Shown here in pieces: positions 46,670-55,073 of a stretch of DNA of 64,000 nt. Both the position numbers and the translations under genes were made by a program. This stretch comes from Azospirillum rugosum (lineage in GTDB: Bacteria; Pseudomonadota; Alphaproteobacteria; Azospirillales; Azospirillaceae): contig NZ_JAGINP010000012.1 in the NCBI RefSeq assembly GCF_017876155.1, positions 62,001-126,000 on the forward strand. Reading direction: 5' to 3'. Position 1 is the first letter of the stretch, and every line of letters starts with the position of its first letter. Below the pieces are notes generated by a model that ran no database searches, was not told where the DNA came from, and saw nothing but the letters and a program-made list of their open reading frames with translations.

Positions 46670-47946
46670 ACCCGCCCACAACTTGGCGTCTCGGGTGGTC
46701 GATGGTGCCGCTGCCGGTGTCGATCGCCATTGCCCATCTGCGCGCCCGGCGCCGGCAGAGCGCGGTGTCGATCCTGGGGGTGGCGCTGGGGGTCGGCTTC
46801 TTCATCGCCATTTCCGGCATGATGCACGGATTCCAGCAGTATTTCCTGGTGCAGATCGTCGAATCCACGCCGCATGTCCTGATCACCGACGAGTACCGCG
46901 CGCCACCCGCCCAGCCGCTGGAGGTGCTGGAGCCCCACGCGGCGCTCGACCTGCGCCGCGTGGTGGCGCGCGATCCGGTGCGCGGCATCGCCAACGCCCA
47001 GGCCATCCTCGACGCGCTCGAGGCCATGCCGGGGCTGGAGGCGGCGCCGGCGTTGCGTGGGCAGGGGCTGCTGCGGCGCGCCGGCCGCGACTATGGCGTC
47101 ACCGTCCTGGGCATCCGGCCGGAGCGGGAGGCGCGGGCGACCCAGCTGGCGGGGGAGATGGTGGCCGGGCGGCTCGACGCGCTGGACGCGGCACCCGACG
47201 GGGTGATCCTGGGGTCCGGTCTCGCCGCGAAGATGGCCATCGGCATGGGCGATTCCGTGCTGCTGGCCAGCCCCACGGGCGGCACGGCGCGGCTGCGCGT
47301 CGTCGGGCTGTTCAAGACGGGCATCGAGACGCTGGACACCGGCCAGATCTACGTCCAGCTCGCCAAGCAGCAGGCGGTGCAGGGGCGCCCGCGGGTCATC
47401 AACGAGATCCGCATCCGGCTGGCCGAGGTCGCCCGCTCCATCCCCGTGGCCGACGCGCTGGAGCGCCGCTTCGGCTACAAGGCCGCCCCCTGGGAGGAGA
47501 CGAACAGCCGCGTCCTGTCCGTCTTCCGGCTGCAGAACGTCATCATCTACATGACCACGGGCGCCATCCTGGTGGTGGCGGGCTTCGGCATCTTCAACAT
47601 CATCTCCACGGTGGTGCTGGAGAAGGCGCGCGACATCGCCATCCTGCGCTCCGTCGGCATGCCGCCGGCCACGGTGACGCGCATCTTCATCGTGGAAGGG
47701 CTGGTGGTCGGGCTGGTCGGCATGCTGGTCGGCTGGGTCGTCGCGGTGGGCATCGCGGAGGCGCTGCGGATGATCCCCGCGCCCGGCAGCACCGATCCCA
47801 CCCAGACCCTGCGGGTCGACACCTCCCCGCTCAGCTTCGCGATCGCCGGGGGCATCGCGCTGGCGACCTCCGTCCTCGCCGCGTGGCTGCCGGCCAGCCG
47901 GGCGGCGCGCATCGACCCGCTGACCATCATCCGGGGGGCCGTGTGA
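46666..47946 (+). CDS. ABC exporter permease (MacB/FtsX/DevC family)
   Basis: 426 residues. One N-terminal helix (SAVSILGVALGVGFFIAISG), a large periplasmic MacB_PCD-type domain, then three helices with the FtsX-domain core (VVAGFGIFNIISTVVLEKAR and RDIAILRSVGMPPATVTRIF). It lacks a fused ATPase, which is encoded separately next; this matches DevC/LolCE/YknZ-type exporters rather than full MacB. It would pass a lipid, peptide or small molecule to the adaptor encoded upstream. Confidence 0.92.
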   Translation: MNPPTTWRLGWSMVPLPVSIAIAHLRARRRQSAVSILGVALGVGFFIAISGMMHGFQQYFLVQIVESTPHVLITDEYRAPPAQPLEVLEPHAALDLRRVVARDPVRGIANAQAILDALEAMPGLEAAPALRGQGLLRRAGRDYGVTVLGIRPEREARATQLAGEMVAGRLDALDAAPDGVILGSGLAAKMAIGMGDSVLLASPTGGTARLRVVGLFKTGIETLDTGQIYVQLAKQQAVQGRPRVINEIRIRLAEVARSIPVADALERRFGYKAAPWEETNSRVLSVFRLQNVIIYMTTGAILVVAGFGIFNIISTVVLEKARDIAILRSVGMPPATVTRIFIVEGLVVGLVGMLVGWVVAVGIAEALRMIPAPGSTDPTQTLRVDTSPLSFAIAGGIALATSVLAAWLPASRAARIDPLTIIRGAV

Positions 47947-48653
47947 TGACCGGCGCGGTGGTGCAGGAGGAGGGCGGGCTGCGGGCGGTGGACCTCGTCC
48001 GCGTGCTGCCGGGTCCGGTGCCGACCGTGCTGGTGGACGGTGTCAGCCTGACCATCCGGCCAGGATCGCTGGCCGCGATCACCGGGCCGTCCGGGTCGGG
48101 CAAGTCGTCGCTGCTCTACCTGCTCGGGCTGCTCGACCGGCCGACCTCGGGGGATGTGCTGGTGGACGGCGCGCCAACGGCGGGGCTGGACTCGGCGACG
48201 CGCGACCGGCTGCGGCTGGAGCGGTTCGGCTTCGTCTTCCAGTTCCATTTCCTGCTGCCGGAGTTTTCCGTCCTGGACAATGTGCTGGTGCCGATGCGGG
48301 AACTGGGGGCGCTGTCCGGCACCGCCATGCGAAGCCGCGCGCTGGAGATCCTGGACAGCCTGGACATGGCGGAGCAGGCGGACAAGCTGCCGGCGCAGCT
48401 GTCGGGTGGACAGCGCCAGCGCACCGCCGTCGCACGGGCGCTCGCCAACGACCCGCCCTTCATCCTGGCCGATGAGCCGACCGGGGCGCTGGACACCCGC
48501 AACGCCGCCGCGGTGTTCGAGATCCTGCACGGGCTGGCGCGCGCCGGCCGCACCGTCGCCGTGGTCACGCACGACGCCGGCCTCGCGGCCACCGCGCCGC
48601 AGCGCTTTCACCTCGTGGACGGGCGGCTGGTGGCGATTCCGACGGCGGCGTGA
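47946..48653 (+). CDS. ABC exporter ATP-binding protein (MacB/LolD/DevA family)
   Basis: 235 residues; its ATG overlaps the permease stop by one base. Walker [11 protein letters not shown]-loop FVFQFHFLLPEFSVLDNVLV, signature LSGGQRQRTAVARALANDPP, Walker B ILADEPTGALDT and the H-loop VVTHDAGLAA are all intact. It powers the adaptor/permease pair. Its last 46 bases overlap, tail to tail, the end of the LnmK-like gene on the opposite strand. Confidence 0.95.
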   Translation: MTGAVVQEEGGLRAVDLVRVLPGPVPTVLVDGVSLTIRPGSLAAITGPSGSGKSSLLYLLGLLDRPTSGDVLVDGAPTAGLDSATRDRLRLERFGFVFQFHFLLPEFSVLDNVLVPMRELGALSGTAMRSRALEILDSLDMAEQADKLPAQLSGGQRQRTAVARALANDPPFILADEPTGALDTRNAAAVFEILHGLARAGRTVAVVTHDAGLAATAPQRFHLVDGRLVAIPTAA

Positions 48654-49507
48654 ACGGTCCGGCGGGTGGTGAAGGCGTCGGCGATGCGCTGGCCATCGCT
48701 GTCCCGGACGATCGCGAACCAGTGGGTCAGCCGCGCGCTCTCCGGACGCTCGCCGCACAGGCGGACCGTCAGCGTGTCGCCGGGGTTGATGTTGCCGTAG
48801 TAGAACAGCTCGCGTTCCGCCGTGACCAGAGGCGCGCTGCGCTCGCGCAACAGCGCCCATTCCGCCCGGTCGACGAAGGACTGGAACGAGGCGAAATAGA
48901 GGAACCCGGCGCCGTTGAAATCGCCGTGCGGGCAGGGGAGCAGCGCCACTTCGCCCAGCGTGCGGCCGGCGCCTTGGTCGAAGCCGCGGTGCCGTTCCCA
49001 GGTCCCGCGGCGGAAGCGCAGGGTCAGGCCGGCCAGGGGCTCGCCGGGGTCCGCGTCCTCCATCCCGACCGGCGCGCGGGCGGGCAGGGCGCGCAGGACG
49101 CTGCGGTTGTCGCCGGGGGCGGCGCGGCGCAGGAAGATGGACACCATCGCGACTGTGGCGACGGTCTGGCCCGCCACGCTGATTCGCTGGACGCTCTGAT
49201 ACTGGGTGCGCGACACCCGCCCGATGTCGCCGTCGAACAGCAGCGGGTCATGCTCCTCCACGCGGTCGAGCCGCGCGTCGCGGACCGAGACGCCGGTGAA
49301 GGTGGCGTAGAGCTTGCCGCCGTCGCGGTCGCGGAACTCCGGCGTGGACAGGCCGAAGGAGTCCGCCAGCATCAGCCAGTGGCGGTGGCCGCATTCCTTC
49401 AGCAGCCAGTTTTCCGAAAGCCCGTTGCGCGACAGCTGCGGCATCCCGGCGACGACGCGGTGGGGCGGAAGGCCGGCGGTGATGGGCTGGGGCGCGATGA
49501 CGCTCAT
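48608..49507 (-). CDS. LnmK/Pnap_2097-family biosynthetic protein (double hotdog)
   Basis: 299 residues. The diagnostic segment GLSENWLLKECGHRHWLMLA near residue 30 matches the family named after LnmK, a bifunctional acyltransferase/decarboxylase of polyketide biosynthesis, and the related Pnap_2097 group. The two halves look like two hotdog domains (ATFTGVSVRDARLD; ELFYYGNINPGDTLTVRLCG). It is the last gene of the Nit1C-like cluster and overlaps the MSMEG_0570-type gene by four bases. It implies an acyl-CoA or acyl-thioester step in the pathway. No acyl carrier protein is encoded nearby. Confidence 0.82.
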   Translation of the reverse strand: MSVIAPQPITAGLPPHRVVAGMPQLSRNGLSENWLLKECGHRHWLMLADSFGLSTPEFRDRDGGKLYATFTGVSVRDARLDRVEEHDPLLFDGDIGRVSRTQYQSVQRISVAGQTVATVAMVSIFLRRAAPGDNRSVLRALPARAPVGMEDADPGEPLAGLTLRFRRGTWERHRGFDQGAGRTLGEVALLPCPHGDFNGAGFLYFASFQSFVDRAEWALLRERSAPLVTAERELFYYGNINPGDTLTVRLCGERPESARLTHWFAIVRDSDGQRIADAFTTRRTVHAAVGIATSRPSTR

Positions 49508-49788
49508 GAGAAGGCAACGACTGTAACCGTCGGGGCAGGCAGGGCCGCGAAACGCGCGGCCTTGGCTTCGATCTCCCCGATCTGGCGGGCAGCGCGGGAG
49601 CAGGGGAAGCCGTAGCGTTCCGCGACGCGGTCGCTGGCGATGGTCAGCGCCTCGCGGCTGATCCGCGTGAACTCCTCCAGCGGATAGACGGCGCCCTCGC
49701 GCAAGTGGTCCCTGATCACCAGGGAGGGGGAATAGCAGTCGGTCAGGCTGTCGTCCGGCCAGCGGACGCGGAAGATCATCTCAGGCAT
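49504..49788 (-). CDS. MSMEG_0570-family small protein of the Nit1C cluster (NitG-type)
   Basis: 94 residues. MPEMIFRVRWPDDSLTDCYS and PSLVIRDHLREGAVYPLEEF are characteristic of the MSMEG_0570 family, whose biochemical role is unknown. A cysteine in DCYSPS is conserved in the family as I recall it. It overlaps the glycosyltransferase stop upstream by eight bases and the LnmK-like start by four, consistent with one tightly coupled transcript. Confidence 0.85.
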   Translation of the reverse strand: MPEMIFRVRWPDDSLTDCYSPSLVIRDHLREGAVYPLEEFTRISREALTIASDRVAERYGFPCSRAARQIGEIEAKAARFAALPAPTVTVVAFS

Positions 49789-50980
49789 GGGCGGTGTCCC
49801 TCCAGTGCTCGAAAAGGTCGGCGTAAACCTCGGCGTGGCGGCGGGCGCAACGGTCCCAGCCGAAGCCGGCGGCGCGGCGCAGCCCGGCCTGCCGCAATGG
49901 CCCGGCCCGTTCCGGACGCGCGGCGTCGATCATCGCCGCGGCGATGCCGGCGGGATCCAGCGGATCGACCCACAGCGCGTCACCGGACGCCAGATGCTCG
50001 GTGAAGGGCGGGATGCTCGACACGATGGCCGGGGTGCCGCTCGCCATCGCCTCCAGCACCACCAGCCCGAACCCTTCGACCAGCGAGGGGAAGACCAGCG
50101 CGGTGGCGAGCCGGAACAGGGCGGGCATGTCCGCGTCGGGGAGGGGGCCGGTGCGGATCACGGGCCTTCCGGGACCCGCGTCCACCCCATGCTCGGCGAG
50201 CAGCGCGTCGAAGGCGCGGGCCTCCGCCGAATGGTCGAGCAGGGTGGCGCCCCCGGCCACCACCAGCTGCGCGTCGGGCAACGCGCGGCGCGCGAACAGG
50301 AAGGCCCGCAGCAGCCGGGCGCTGTTCTTGCGCGCCTCCACACCGCCCACCGACAGGAAAATGGGCCCGGCGCCGAGCCCCAGCCTTTGCCGCAGGGCCT
50401 CATCCGCAAGACCGGCGTGCGGCGTGAAGCGGTCGAGATCCACGCCGTTGCCGACCAGCGCCGCGCGGATGCCGTGCTCCAGCGCCAGACGGTCGCGCCA
50501 CATCCGGCTGACGCACAGCACACGGTCGGCGCTGCGGATCGCCCGCCACTGCCGGGCCTCGACGGCCGGGTCGTCGAACCGGTCGATGTGATGGACGGTG
50601 TAGACGTAGCCGGGAATGCGCCCCTGGTCGCGCAAAGTCGCCAGCGCGTTGCCGCTGATGCCGTCCTGGGCGTGGTGGACGTCGAAGGCGGCGGCCTTGG
50701 AGCGGTCGAAATGGTCGAGATAGTCGGCGATGCGCGCCTCGACCAGCGCCGCCAGCCCGTCGCCGGCCACTGGCCGGGCCGGGACCGCGACGTTGGTGCA
50801 GCGGGTGGCGCGGAAGAAGCCGCGTCCCGTGGCGTCGGGCGCGTGGACCGTCACGCGGTGGCCGAGCGCCGTCAGGGCCTCCGCCAACTCCAGCGTGTGC
50901 ACCACGCCGCCGCGCGGGTTGGTGGAATGGGCGAACAGCCCGACGGAGGGTTTCCGGCTGAGATCATCCCTGGGCATCAC
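49781..50980 (-). CDS. MSMEG_0565-family glycosyltransferase (GT4-like)
   Basis: 399 residues from MMPRDDLSRKPSVGLFAHST. A GT-B fold: NPRGGVVHTLELAEALTALG at the acceptor side, and the GT4 donor-site motif FPSLVEGFGLVVLEAMASGT with the ExE-type glutamates. It is the glycosyltransferase that accompanies extended Nit1C-type clusters (MSMEG_0565 family). It suggests that the product, or an intermediate, is glycosylated. It overlaps the AIR-synthase-like gene by four bases. Confidence 0.88.
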   Translation of the reverse strand: MMPRDDLSRKPSVGLFAHSTNPRGGVVHTLELAEALTALGHRVTVHAPDATGRGFFRATRCTNVAVPARPVAGDGLAALVEARIADYLDHFDRSKAAAFDVHHAQDGISGNALATLRDQGRIPGYVYTVHHIDRFDDPAVEARQWRAIRSADRVLCVSRMWRDRLALEHGIRAALVGNGVDLDRFTPHAGLADEALRQRLGLGAGPIFLSVGGVEARKNSARLLRAFLFARRALPDAQLVVAGGATLLDHSAEARAFDALLAEHGVDAGPGRPVIRTGPLPDADMPALFRLATALVFPSLVEGFGLVVLEAMASGTPAIVSSIPPFTEHLASGDALWVDPLDPAGIAAAMIDAARPERAGPLRQAGLRRAAGFGWDRCARRHAEVYADLFEHWRDTAHA

Positions 50981-51945
50981 GCCTCCTTCGGGCCGCAGCC
51001 GATCAGCGGGCTGTCGGCGAAATTCCAGAGCGGCATCCGTTCATCCCCGTCGGTCAGGGCGACCTGCGTCCCGGCCTCCACCGTGCCGATCGCGGCGCAG
51101 GCGAGGCCGCGGGCGGCGAAGCGGGCGGCGACCGCCTCCGTGTGCTCCGGCGGAACGCTCAGCAGGAAGCCGAAGCTGGGGAAGGACAGAAGCCAGCGGT
51201 CCAGCAATACGCCCGGCGGGCGCGGGACCGCTGTCACGTCGATGGTGCCTCCGGTGCCGGAGCATTCCAGCAGCATCAGCGCGGTGCCGATGGCGCCGGC
51301 CATGCTGATGTCCTTGGCGGCGCGGCACAGCCCATCCTCGGCAAGGCCGGGCAGCAGGGCGAGGTCGCCACGCAGCCGTTCCGGCGGGGCGCTGGTGGCG
51401 GCGTCGAAGAAGGGGTTCGGCTCGTGGTAGCGGCCGCGCAGGTCCACCGCCATCATCAGCCGGTCGCCGGGCCGCGCGTCGAAGCTGGTCAGCAGCGGGC
51501 CGGCGCGCCCGATGATCGATACCGCCAGCTGCGGCCGGTCGCAGCGGGTGTTGGAATGGCCGCCGACGATGGGCACGCCGTAGGCTTCCGCCGCCGCGCG
51601 CAAGCCCTCCAGGATGGGCTTCGCCTCCGCGGCTCCGTCGCTCCACAGGGCGTCGACCACGGCGACCGGCCGGCCGCCCATGGCGGCGATGTCGCTGATG
51701 TTGACCATCACCCCGCACCAGCCGGCGAACCACGGCTCCGCGGCGACGAAGCCGTTCACGAAGCCCTCGATGGCGAACAGCAGGTGGCCGTCGCCGTCCG
51801 GGATGGCCGCGCAGTCGTCGCCGACGGGGACCGCGGTGTCGGGCTGCCCGGCCAGGGCCAGAGCCGACACCACCGGGGCGATATCGCGCTTGTGGGCAAA
51901 GCCGGGGCTCGCCCGCAGCGTTTCGACCAGTTGCAACAGGCTCAT
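50977..51945 (-). CDS. sll0787-family AIR-synthase-like protein (NitF-type)
   Basis: 322 residues from MSLLQLVETLRASPGFAHKR. AIR synthase/selenophosphate-synthetase-like fold: VGDDCAAIPDGDGHLLFAIE for ATP binding, WCGVMVNISDIAAMGGRPVA, and GGHSNTR. The family (PurM-like) usually makes an acyl-phosphate or cyclises with ATP, and here probably drives an ATP-dependent amide or ring closure. Start and stop overlap both neighbours (ATGA upstream). Function in the pathway is unproven. Confidence 0.88.
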   Translation of the reverse strand: MSLLQLVETLRASPGFAHKRDIAPVVSALALAGQPDTAVPVGDDCAAIPDGDGHLLFAIEGFVNGFVAAEPWFAGWCGVMVNISDIAAMGGRPVAVVDALWSDGAAEAKPILEGLRAAAEAYGVPIVGGHSNTRCDRPQLAVSIIGRAGPLLTSFDARPGDRLMMAVDLRGRYHEPNPFFDAATSAPPERLRGDLALLPGLAEDGLCRAAKDISMAGAIGTALMLLECSGTGGTIDVTAVPRPPGVLLDRWLLSFPSFGFLLSVPPEHTEAVAARFAARGLACAAIGTVEAGTQVALTDGDERMPLWNFADSPLIGCGPKEA

Positions 51946-52484
51946 GCCGCCCTCCGCGGCAGCGCCATGAAGCCCAGGGAGCCGTCGTGGATCGGCGGGT
52001 AGTGCGCAAGATCGGCCTGCATGTGGTGGTGCGGCATGCCGTGCAGCAGCACCTCCTCCACCGTCTTCCAGCGCATGCGGCGGAACAGCAGGGCGTTCTG
52101 GCTCTGCACATGCGCCGAGAAACGCAGGCATCCCATTGCCGTGGCGGTGCAGACGGCCATGCGGATCAGGGCCGGCCCCAGCGTTCCCGCCCGCCGGTGC
52201 TCCTCCGCCACCGCCAGCCGCGAGCCGATCCAGAAGCCCGGCTGCGGCTGGTGGATGCGCACCGTCCCCACCACCGCGTCCGGCATTCCGCAAAGGTCCG
52301 ACAGCGCGACGATGGTGGTCGCGACATCGTCGATTGCGTCGCGGTCGCTGCCCTGGAACAGCCCCTGCTCCGTGCAGAAGACTAGACGGCGCAGGGCGGC
52401 GGCGCCGGCCTGTTCCCAGGCCTCGGTCGCGTGCTTGATGCGGTAGGCGCTTGTGACGAACGGAAACGGGGGGCTCTCGACCAT
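51942..52484 (-). CDS. MSMEG_0567-family GNAT acetyltransferase (NitE-type)
   Basis: 180 residues from MVESPPFPFVTSAYRIKHAT. AGGGAG lies about eight bases before this ATG, while the longer frame runs through the hairpin repeat. The GNAT core is visible (DAVVGTVRIHQPQPGFWIGS, then EEHRRAGTLGPALIRMAVCT for acetyl-CoA binding). The tail, with LLHGMPHHHMQADLAHYPP, is family-specific. It would acylate an amine. It is separated from the flavoprotein gene upstream by a repeat at 52514-52658. Confidence 0.87.
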   Translation of the reverse strand: MVESPPFPFVTSAYRIKHATEAWEQAGAAALRRLVFCTEQGLFQGSDRDAIDDVATTIVALSDLCGMPDAVVGTVRIHQPQPGFWIGSRLAVAEEHRRAGTLGPALIRMAVCTATAMGCLRFSAHVQSQNALLFRRMRWKTVEEVLLHGMPHHHMQADLAHYPPIHDGSLGFMALPRRAA

Positions 52485-52513
52485 GGAACACTCCCTGGGG
52501 GTGGGCGCAAATT

Positions 52514-52658
52514 TTCCCCTCTCCCAGCCCCGCTGGGAGAGGGAGGGACCCGCCGAAGGCGGGAGGGTGAGGGCTTGGTTTCTCGGGATGACCTTGCCCT
52601 CACCCTCCCACGCCACAGGCGTGGGCCCCTCCCTCTCCCGCCGGAGGCGGGCGAGGGT
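52514..52658. repeat. Paired GC-rich hairpin repeat (family 1, copy 2), inside the Nit1C-like operon
   Basis: CCCCTCTCCCAGCCCCGCTG-type arm, GGGACCCGCC, GGCGGGAGGGTGAGGG, a spacer, then CCCTCACCCTCCC and CCCTCTCCCGCCGGAGGCGG. Nearly the same as 1799-1944. It fills the only sizeable gap within the nit-like gene set, between the flavoprotein and acetyltransferase genes, and so could lower expression of the last five genes. Confidence 0.8.
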
Positions 52659-52660
52659 AG

Positions 52661-53926
52661 TTAGGCGGCGGCGGACTTGCGGGCGTGCAGGCGTTCGCTC
52701 ATCACCCCGGCCAGGAACTGCGCGTCGTCCGCAACGCCGAGGAAGCGGCCCGACCCCCAGGTGTTCAGCCAGGGCAGCCCGATGAAATACAGCCCCTCCA
52801 CCGGGGAGACGCCGCGCGTGAACTTCGGGGCGCCGCGCCCGTCAAAGGCCGGCAGGTCGATCCAGGCATAGTTGGGGCGGAAGCCGATCGCCCAGACGAT
52901 GGCGCCGATGCCCGCCGCCTTGGCGTCGATTTCCGTCGGCGTGTCCCGCGGTGTCCAGACCGGGACGAAAGGCGGTTCCTCCGGCGCGTCGATGCCCTGG
53001 GCGGCGATGTATTTGTCGATGTCGCGGCGGATGGAGACGTAGACCTCGTCGGCGTCGTCCAGGTTCTTCGCCAAGTCGTCGGCGAAGCGGATGGTGGCAC
53101 CATCCATGCCGGCGATGCTGCCGTACAGCTTGACGCCCTGGAGCGCGAAGCGGCGCAGGTCGATCTCATGCCCGCCGGCACGGCCGGACATGTAGTGGTT
53201 GGTCTTCTCCTTGGCCTTTTCGCCCTGCGGGTGGCGGTCGATGGTCAGCTCGTAATAGCCCATCTCCATCAGCCACTCCGTGGCGTCCTTGCCGCGGTAC
53301 TGGCGCGGCGAGCGGGGCGCCGGGCCGACGCACAGATGGACTTGGCGCCCGGCGAGGTACAGATCCTCCATGATCTGAACGCCGGACTGGCCGGAGCCGA
53401 CGACCAGCACCTCCCCCGGCGGCAGCTGGTCCGGGTTGCGGTAGTCGACGGAGTGGATCTGCGCCACGTCCTTGGTCAGGGCGTGGGCGTAGGGCGGGAC
53501 GATCGGCACGTCGTAGCCGCCGGTGGCGACCACCACATGGTCGGCGGTCAGCCGGCCCTCGCTGGTCTCCACCTCGAAGCCGCCGCGCGGCCCCTTGCCG
53601 ACGCGCGTCACCGACACGCCTTCGCGGATCGGCGGGTCGACCATGCGGGCGAAGCCCTCCAGATAGGCGACGATCTCGTCCTTCAGCATGAAACCCTTGG
53701 GATCAGTGCCCTGGTACGGGTAGTCGGGCAGGCGGCACTGCCAGTTCGGCGTCACGAGGCAGAAGGTGTCCCAGCGGTCGTTGCGCCAGGAATGGCCGAC
53801 GCGGTTCTTCTCCAGCACCAGATGGTCGATGCCGAGCTTCTTCAGGTGATGGCTGACCGACAGGCCGGCCTGGCCGCCGCCGACGATGACGACCGGAACG
53901 TGGGTGGTGTGGGACGGGGCATTCAT
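52661..53926 (-). CDS. MSMEG_0569-family flavin-dependent oxidoreductase (NitH-type)
   Basis: 421 residues. Two Rossmann sites: FAD at VVIVGGGQAGLSVSHHLKKL and NADPH at VLVVGSGQSGVQIMEDL. The sequence resembles flavin monooxygenases (NDRWDTFCLVTPNW; AIGFRPNYAWIDLPAFDGRG; LYFIGLPWLNTWGSGRFLGV). It likely hydroxylates or oxidises a nitrogen of the pathway intermediate, for instance an amine to an oxime or nitrile precursor; this is inference. It follows the radical SAM gene by 40 bases. Confidence 0.9.
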   Translation of the reverse strand: MNAPSHTTHVPVVIVGGGQAGLSVSHHLKKLGIDHLVLEKNRVGHSWRNDRWDTFCLVTPNWQCRLPDYPYQGTDPKGFMLKDEIVAYLEGFARMVDPPIREGVSVTRVGKGPRGGFEVETSEGRLTADHVVVATGGYDVPIVPPYAHALTKDVAQIHSVDYRNPDQLPPGEVLVVGSGQSGVQIMEDLYLAGRQVHLCVGPAPRSPRQYRGKDATEWLMEMGYYELTIDRHPQGEKAKEKTNHYMSGRAGGHEIDLRRFALQGVKLYGSIAGMDGATIRFADDLAKNLDDADEVYVSIRRDIDKYIAAQGIDAPEEPPFVPVWTPRDTPTEIDAKAAGIGAIVWAIGFRPNYAWIDLPAFDGRGAPKFTRGVSPVEGLYFIGLPWLNTWGSGRFLGVADDAQFLAGVMSERLHARKSAAA

Positions 53927-53966
53927 TGGGGGACTCCGGGGAATGCGGGGGTGGAGGAGGGGAGGG

Positions 53967-55073
53967 TCACTCCTCGAAGCTGGACAGGGCGGAGCAGGCG
54001 CCGCATTTGCCGCAGCCGGCCTTGCTGTCGGACGCGCGCATGCCGGCCCGCTTCAGCATGCCGCCGATGGCGGACAGCAGGTCGTGCATGAAGGCCGGGC
54101 TGGGGGCGGGGTGGTCCTCCAGCGGCGTGCCGGAGACGGGCACGAAGGGCACGACGAAGGGGTAGACGCCCAGGACGATCAGCCGCTCCGCCATCTCCAG
54201 GATCGCCTCCCGGCTGTCGCCCAGGCCGGCGAGGATGTAGGTGGACACCTGTCCGCGGCCGAAGACGGGGACGGCCGCCTCGAAGGCGCTGAAGTAGCGC
54301 TCCAGCGGCACGCTGGCCTTGCCGGGCATGACGCGGGCGCGCACCTCCGGCGTCACCGCCTCCAGATGCATGCCCAGCGTGTCGATGCCGGCCTCATACA
54401 GGCGGGTGAACCAGGCGTCGCTGTCCGGCGGCTCGCACTGGCCCTGGATCGGCAGGTCCACGGCCGCCTTCACCGCCTTGGCGCTCTCGCACAGGATGGC
54501 GGCACCACGGTCGGGGGTGGACGGGGTGCCGGTGGTCATCACCATGTGCCGCACGCCGTCCAGCAGCACCGCAGCGCGCGCCACCTCGGCCAGCTGCTCC
54601 GGCGTCTTGCGGGCGATGGTGCGGCCGGCCGCCAGCGATTGGCCGATGGAGCAGAACTGGCAGGTCTTGGTCCGGCTCTGGTAGCGGATGCAGGTCTGCA
54701 GGACGGTGGTCGCCAGCACGTCGGCCCCGTGCAGCACCGCGATCTTGGAATAGGGAACCCCGTCCATGGTCTGCAACGCGTAAAAGCGCGGCACCCGCGG
54801 GAAACTGACTCGGCCCAGCGCCACCCCATCGCGGCGCACGATGCTGGCGCCCTCGGCATCCGGCGCGTCGGCCATGTAGGGGGAGGCGAAGGCCCCGGCC
54901 GTGTGGACCGGCACCATGACGGTACGCCCGTCCACGGTGACGGCCTTATGGTCGCTGGGCCCGGCACCGCCGCGGCGGCTCGGCGCGCCGACGCGCGGGT
55001 CGGCCAGCCGGATGCCGAAGGACTGAAGCTCCGTGATCAGCCGGCTAGCGGGCAAGGAGGAGGGCATCGTCAT
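53967..55073 (-). CDS. MSMEG_0568-family radical SAM protein (NitD-type)
   Basis: 368 residues. The [4Fe-4S] motif is non-canonical: C128-x9-C138-x2-C141 ([14 protein letters not shown]) replaces CxxxCxxC. A second cysteine group, C354, C357 and C360 ([11 protein letters not shown]), ends the protein and could hold another cluster. The body has radical-SAM barrel features ([36 protein letters not shown]). It would generate a 5'-deoxyadenosyl radical for a difficult rearrangement or C-C cleavage. Its start overlaps the nitrilase gene by 29 bases. Confidence 0.9.
   Translation of the reverse strand: MTMPSSLPASRLITELQSFGIRLADPRVGAPSRRGGAGPSDHKAVTVDGRTVMVPVHTAGAFASPYMADAPDAEGASIVRRDGVALGRVSFPRVPRFYALQTMDGVPYSKIAVLHGADVLATTVLQTCIRYQSRTKTCQFCSIGQSLAAGRTIARKTPEQLAEVARAAVLLDGVRHMVMTTGTPSTPDRGAAILCESAKAVKAAVDLPIQGQCEPPDSDAWFTRLYEAGIDTLGMHLEAVTPEVRARVMPGKASVPLERYFSAFEAAVPVFGRGQVSTYILAGLGDSREAILEMAERLIVLGVYPFVVPFVPVSGTPLEDHPAPSPAFMHDLLSAIGGMLKRAGMRASDSKAGCGKCGACSALSSFEE

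Noticed and set aside
45391..47946. A fused adaptor-permease reading
   Set aside because: The extra N-terminal part is a shifted frame of the HlyD-like gene; the permease has its own ATG at 46666 in an ATGA overlap.
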